Positions 5,613 through 6,515 of a stretch of DNA of 6,515 bases are shown here, one piece after another (the first letter of the stretch is position 1; every line of letters begins with the position of its first letter). A program made the position numbers and the translations under genes. The notes beneath the pieces were generated by a model that searched no databases, was not told the origin of the DNA, and was given only the letters and a program-made list of their open reading frames with translations. Source of the stretch: Actinomycetales bacterium (GTDB lineage Bacteria; Actinomycetota; Actinomycetes; Actinomycetales; Beutenbergiaceae); the NCBI GenBank assembly GCA_016649925.1, contig JAENWO010000146.1:1-6515 (forward strand), read 5' to 3'.

Positions 5613-5918
5613 ATGCCGCGCCGTTCCCGCCGTCGTCCCTACTCCGAGCCTCATCCGGAGCTGGACGTCGAGGGCGTCATGCGGGGGACCGCCCGAACGG
5701 AGTCGCGCGCCGACGGGTCCACGTGGGTGGTGCGCCCGGTTACCGGCTCGGACAAGTCCTATCGCTGCCCCGGCTGCCTCCAGGAGGTCCCGCCCGGGGT
5801 GGCGCACGTCGTCGCCTGGGGTGAGGACCACCTGTTCGGCGCGGACGTCGCCCTCGCGGAGCGCAGGCACTGGCACACCTCGTGCTGGAAGGCGCGCGAC
5901 CGCCGTCGTCCCCGCTGA
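5613..5918 (+). CDS. Small conserved actinobacterial protein, probable zinc-binding Cys/His fold
   Basis: A protein of about 101 residues. A basic N-terminus (MPRRSRRRPY) is followed by a short beta-type region (TWVVRPVTGSDKSY). The core has C52-P-G-C55, H65 in GVAHVVAW, then RRHWHTSCW with H86, H88 and C91. The C-x2-C plus H-x2-C arrangement suggests one bound zinc. The tail KARDRRRPR is basic and might contact nucleic acid. Similar short proteins with YRCPGC, PHVVAW and HWHxxCW recur in actinobacterial genomes, sometimes named ATP/GTP-binding without support; no function is established to my knowledge. Start choice: ATG 5604 would add MGA, but its first bases lie in the putative -10, so ATG 5613 is preferred. 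The stop codon lies within the tandem repeat at 5911-5940, and a near-copy of the gene's 3' end occurs 79 bp downstream. Confidence 0.8.
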   Translation: MPRRSRRRPYSEPHPELDVEGVMRGTARTESRADGSTWVVRPVTGSDKSYRCPGCLQEVPPGVAHVVAWGEDHLFGADVALAERRHWHTSCWKARDRRRPR

Positions 5919-5993
5919 ACGCAACCCCGCTGAACGCAACCCAGCGCTCGCGCTCGCGTCGCGCGGGAAGGCGCGGGACCGCCGTCGTCCGCG
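5887..5993 (+). repeat. Imperfect 28-bp direct repeat, 79 bp apart
   Basis: Copies lie at 5887-5914 (the 3' end of the Cys/His gene) and 5966-5993 (the spacer), with 26 of 28 bases identical. Both copies can encode KARDRRRPR: the differences, CGC/CGG, CCC/CCG and the following CGC/CGT, are synonymous. Because the offset is 79 bp, the second copy is in the frame of the downstream hydrolase rather than of the gene it resembles. Confidence 0.85.
5911..5940 (+). repeat. 15-bp perfect tandem duplication at the stop codon
   Basis: CCCGCTGAACGCAAC is present twice (5911-5925, 5926-5940). The first copy holds the TGA stop of the Cys/His gene; the second repeats that stop in the same frame. The rest of the spacer to 6057 contains a run of CGCTCG-like units (5944-5965) and the second copy of the 28-bp repeat, with no convincing terminator. 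Confidence 0.9.
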
Positions 5994-6043
5994 TGGTGCG
6001 GAGCCCGAGGGAGACCTCGTCAAGCACCACCGGCGGTCGTCGG

Positions 6044-6049
6044 TAGGGT
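6044..6049 (+). promoter_or_regulatory. Putative -10 element of the alpha/beta hydrolase gene
   Basis: TAGGGT fits TANNNT and ends 8 bases before the ATG at 6058 (5 before a GTG at 6055), a spacing typical of leaderless actinobacterial genes. No Shine-Dalgarno precedes the ATG, and no clear -35 was found. Confidence 0.5.
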
Positions 6050-6057
6050 GGTCGGTG

Positions 6058-6515
6058 ATGAGCACCACGATCGGACCCCTGACGATCCTGCCCGCCCGCC
6101 GGGAGGACATCGAGCTCCACACCGCCGACGGCCTGAGGCTCCTCGGCGAGCTGGCCGAGCCGGAGGACACGACGCCACGCGGCACACTCATCACGCTCCA
6201 CCCGCTGCCCACGCACGGCGGGTTCATGGACTCCCACGTGTACCGCAAGGCCGCGTGGCGGTTGCCGGCGCTCGCGGACCTCGCCGTGCTCCGGTTCAAC
6301 ACGCGCGGCACCTCCAGCCCGCGCGGCACCAGCGAGGGGACGTTCGACGGCGGTGACGCCGAGCGGTATGACGTGGCCGCCGCGACCGAGTACGCCGAGC
6401 TCCATTCACTGCCCAACCGGTGGCTCGTCGCCTGGTCCTTCGGGACCGAGCTGGCACTCAGGTACGGCCGGGACCCGTCCATCGAGGGCGCGATCCTGCT
6501 CTCGCCGCCGCTGCA
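6058..6515 (+). CDS. Alpha/beta hydrolase (5' part, runs off window)
   Basis: The first 152 residues of a serine-type alpha/beta hydrolase; the end lies beyond the window. The order of elements fits the COG2945-like group. A strand pair (IELHTADGLRLLGELAEPED) is followed by the oxyanion region TLITLHPLPTHGG at about 43-55, then DLAVLRFNTRGTSSPRGTSE with a following FDGGDAERYD, then the nucleophile elbow VAWSFGTELAL with S127, then IEGAILLSPPL. The elbow is A-W-S-F-G, not the usual G-x-S-x-G, which is a tolerated variant. The acid and histidine of the triad would lie downstream and cannot be checked. There is no signal peptide, so it is cytoplasmic, and the substrate is unknown. ATG 6058 is chosen from the adjacent promoter; GTG 6055 is the only in-frame alternative close by. 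Confidence 0.88.
   Translation, partial: MSTTIGPLTILPARREDIELHTADGLRLLGELAEPEDTTPRGTLITLHPLPTHGGFMDSHVYRKAAWRLPALADLAVLRFNTRGTSSPRGTSEGTFDGGDAERYDVAAATEYAELHSLPNRWLVAWSFGTELALRYGRDPSIEGAILLSPPL

Noticed and set aside
5941..5965. CGCTCG-rich run after the Cys/His gene as a terminator stem
   Set aside because: Only GCGC ends pair; the inner bases mismatch and no T-run follows.
5944..6057. Open frame before 6058 as an N-terminal extension of the hydrolase
   Set aside because: The frame is open, but there is no ATG, GTG or TTG in it other than GTG 6055, and a good -10 lies immediately before the ATG.
4020..6482. 820-codon open frame on the minus strand
   Set aside because: It is antisense to the GH1 gene, the Cys/His gene and the hydrolase, whose plus frames contain complete family motifs. 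Its composition is the Arg/Val/Gly/His-rich pattern typical of antisense in high-GC DNA.

Overview
This window is high-GC DNA (roughly 70% G+C by eye) with strong G/C preference at third codon positions. It has several GTG starts and several genes whose -10-like hexamer lies only a few bases before the start codon. Together with the order atpD-atpC-DUF2550-nucS, this points to an actinobacterium, probably a Micrococcales member of the Cellulomonas/Beutenbergia/Georgenia type. The order-level guess is inference from gene content and style, not a database match.

Layout, all recognised genes on the + strand. (1) 1-1072: the end of the F-type ATP synthase operon, with the 3' part of atpD (beta) and a short atpC (epsilon). 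(2) 1087-2220: a small membrane-anchored DUF2550 protein, then nucS/endoMS, the mismatch-specific endonuclease that replaces MutS/MutL in most Actinobacteria. (3) 2310-3545: nagA (N-acetylglucosamine-6-phosphate deacetylase), with a putative promoter directly before its GTG start and a loosely DasR-like inverted repeat upstream. (4) 3542-4148: a disturbed stretch. An unrecognised gene starts inside the nagA stop codon (GTGA overlap), but its coding signal changes frame at a run of six C, and its downstream part may change frame again or give way to a minus-strand ORF. It also carries a 15-bp tandem duplication. (5) 4149-5582: an intact cytoplasmic GH1 beta-glucosidase with its own RBS and a plausible promoter. 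(6) 5613-5918: a small Cys/His protein, probably zinc-binding, of a family recurrent in actinobacteria, apparently leaderless. (7) 5919-6057: a repeat-rich spacer. (8) 6058-end: the 5' part of an alpha/beta hydrolase, also probably leaderless.

Functionally the left third is housekeeping (energy and mutation avoidance), translated as a tightly packed series. The middle is amino-sugar and beta-glucoside catabolism: NagA yields glucosamine-6-phosphate and acetate, and the GH1 enzyme splits imported beta-glucosides or cello-oligosaccharides. No transporter or local transcription factor is visible. No mobile element, tRNA, rRNA or CRISPR array was seen. The points most worth following are the frameshifted gene between nagA and the GH1 gene, and the repeat that joins the end of the Cys/His gene to the reading frame of the hydrolase.
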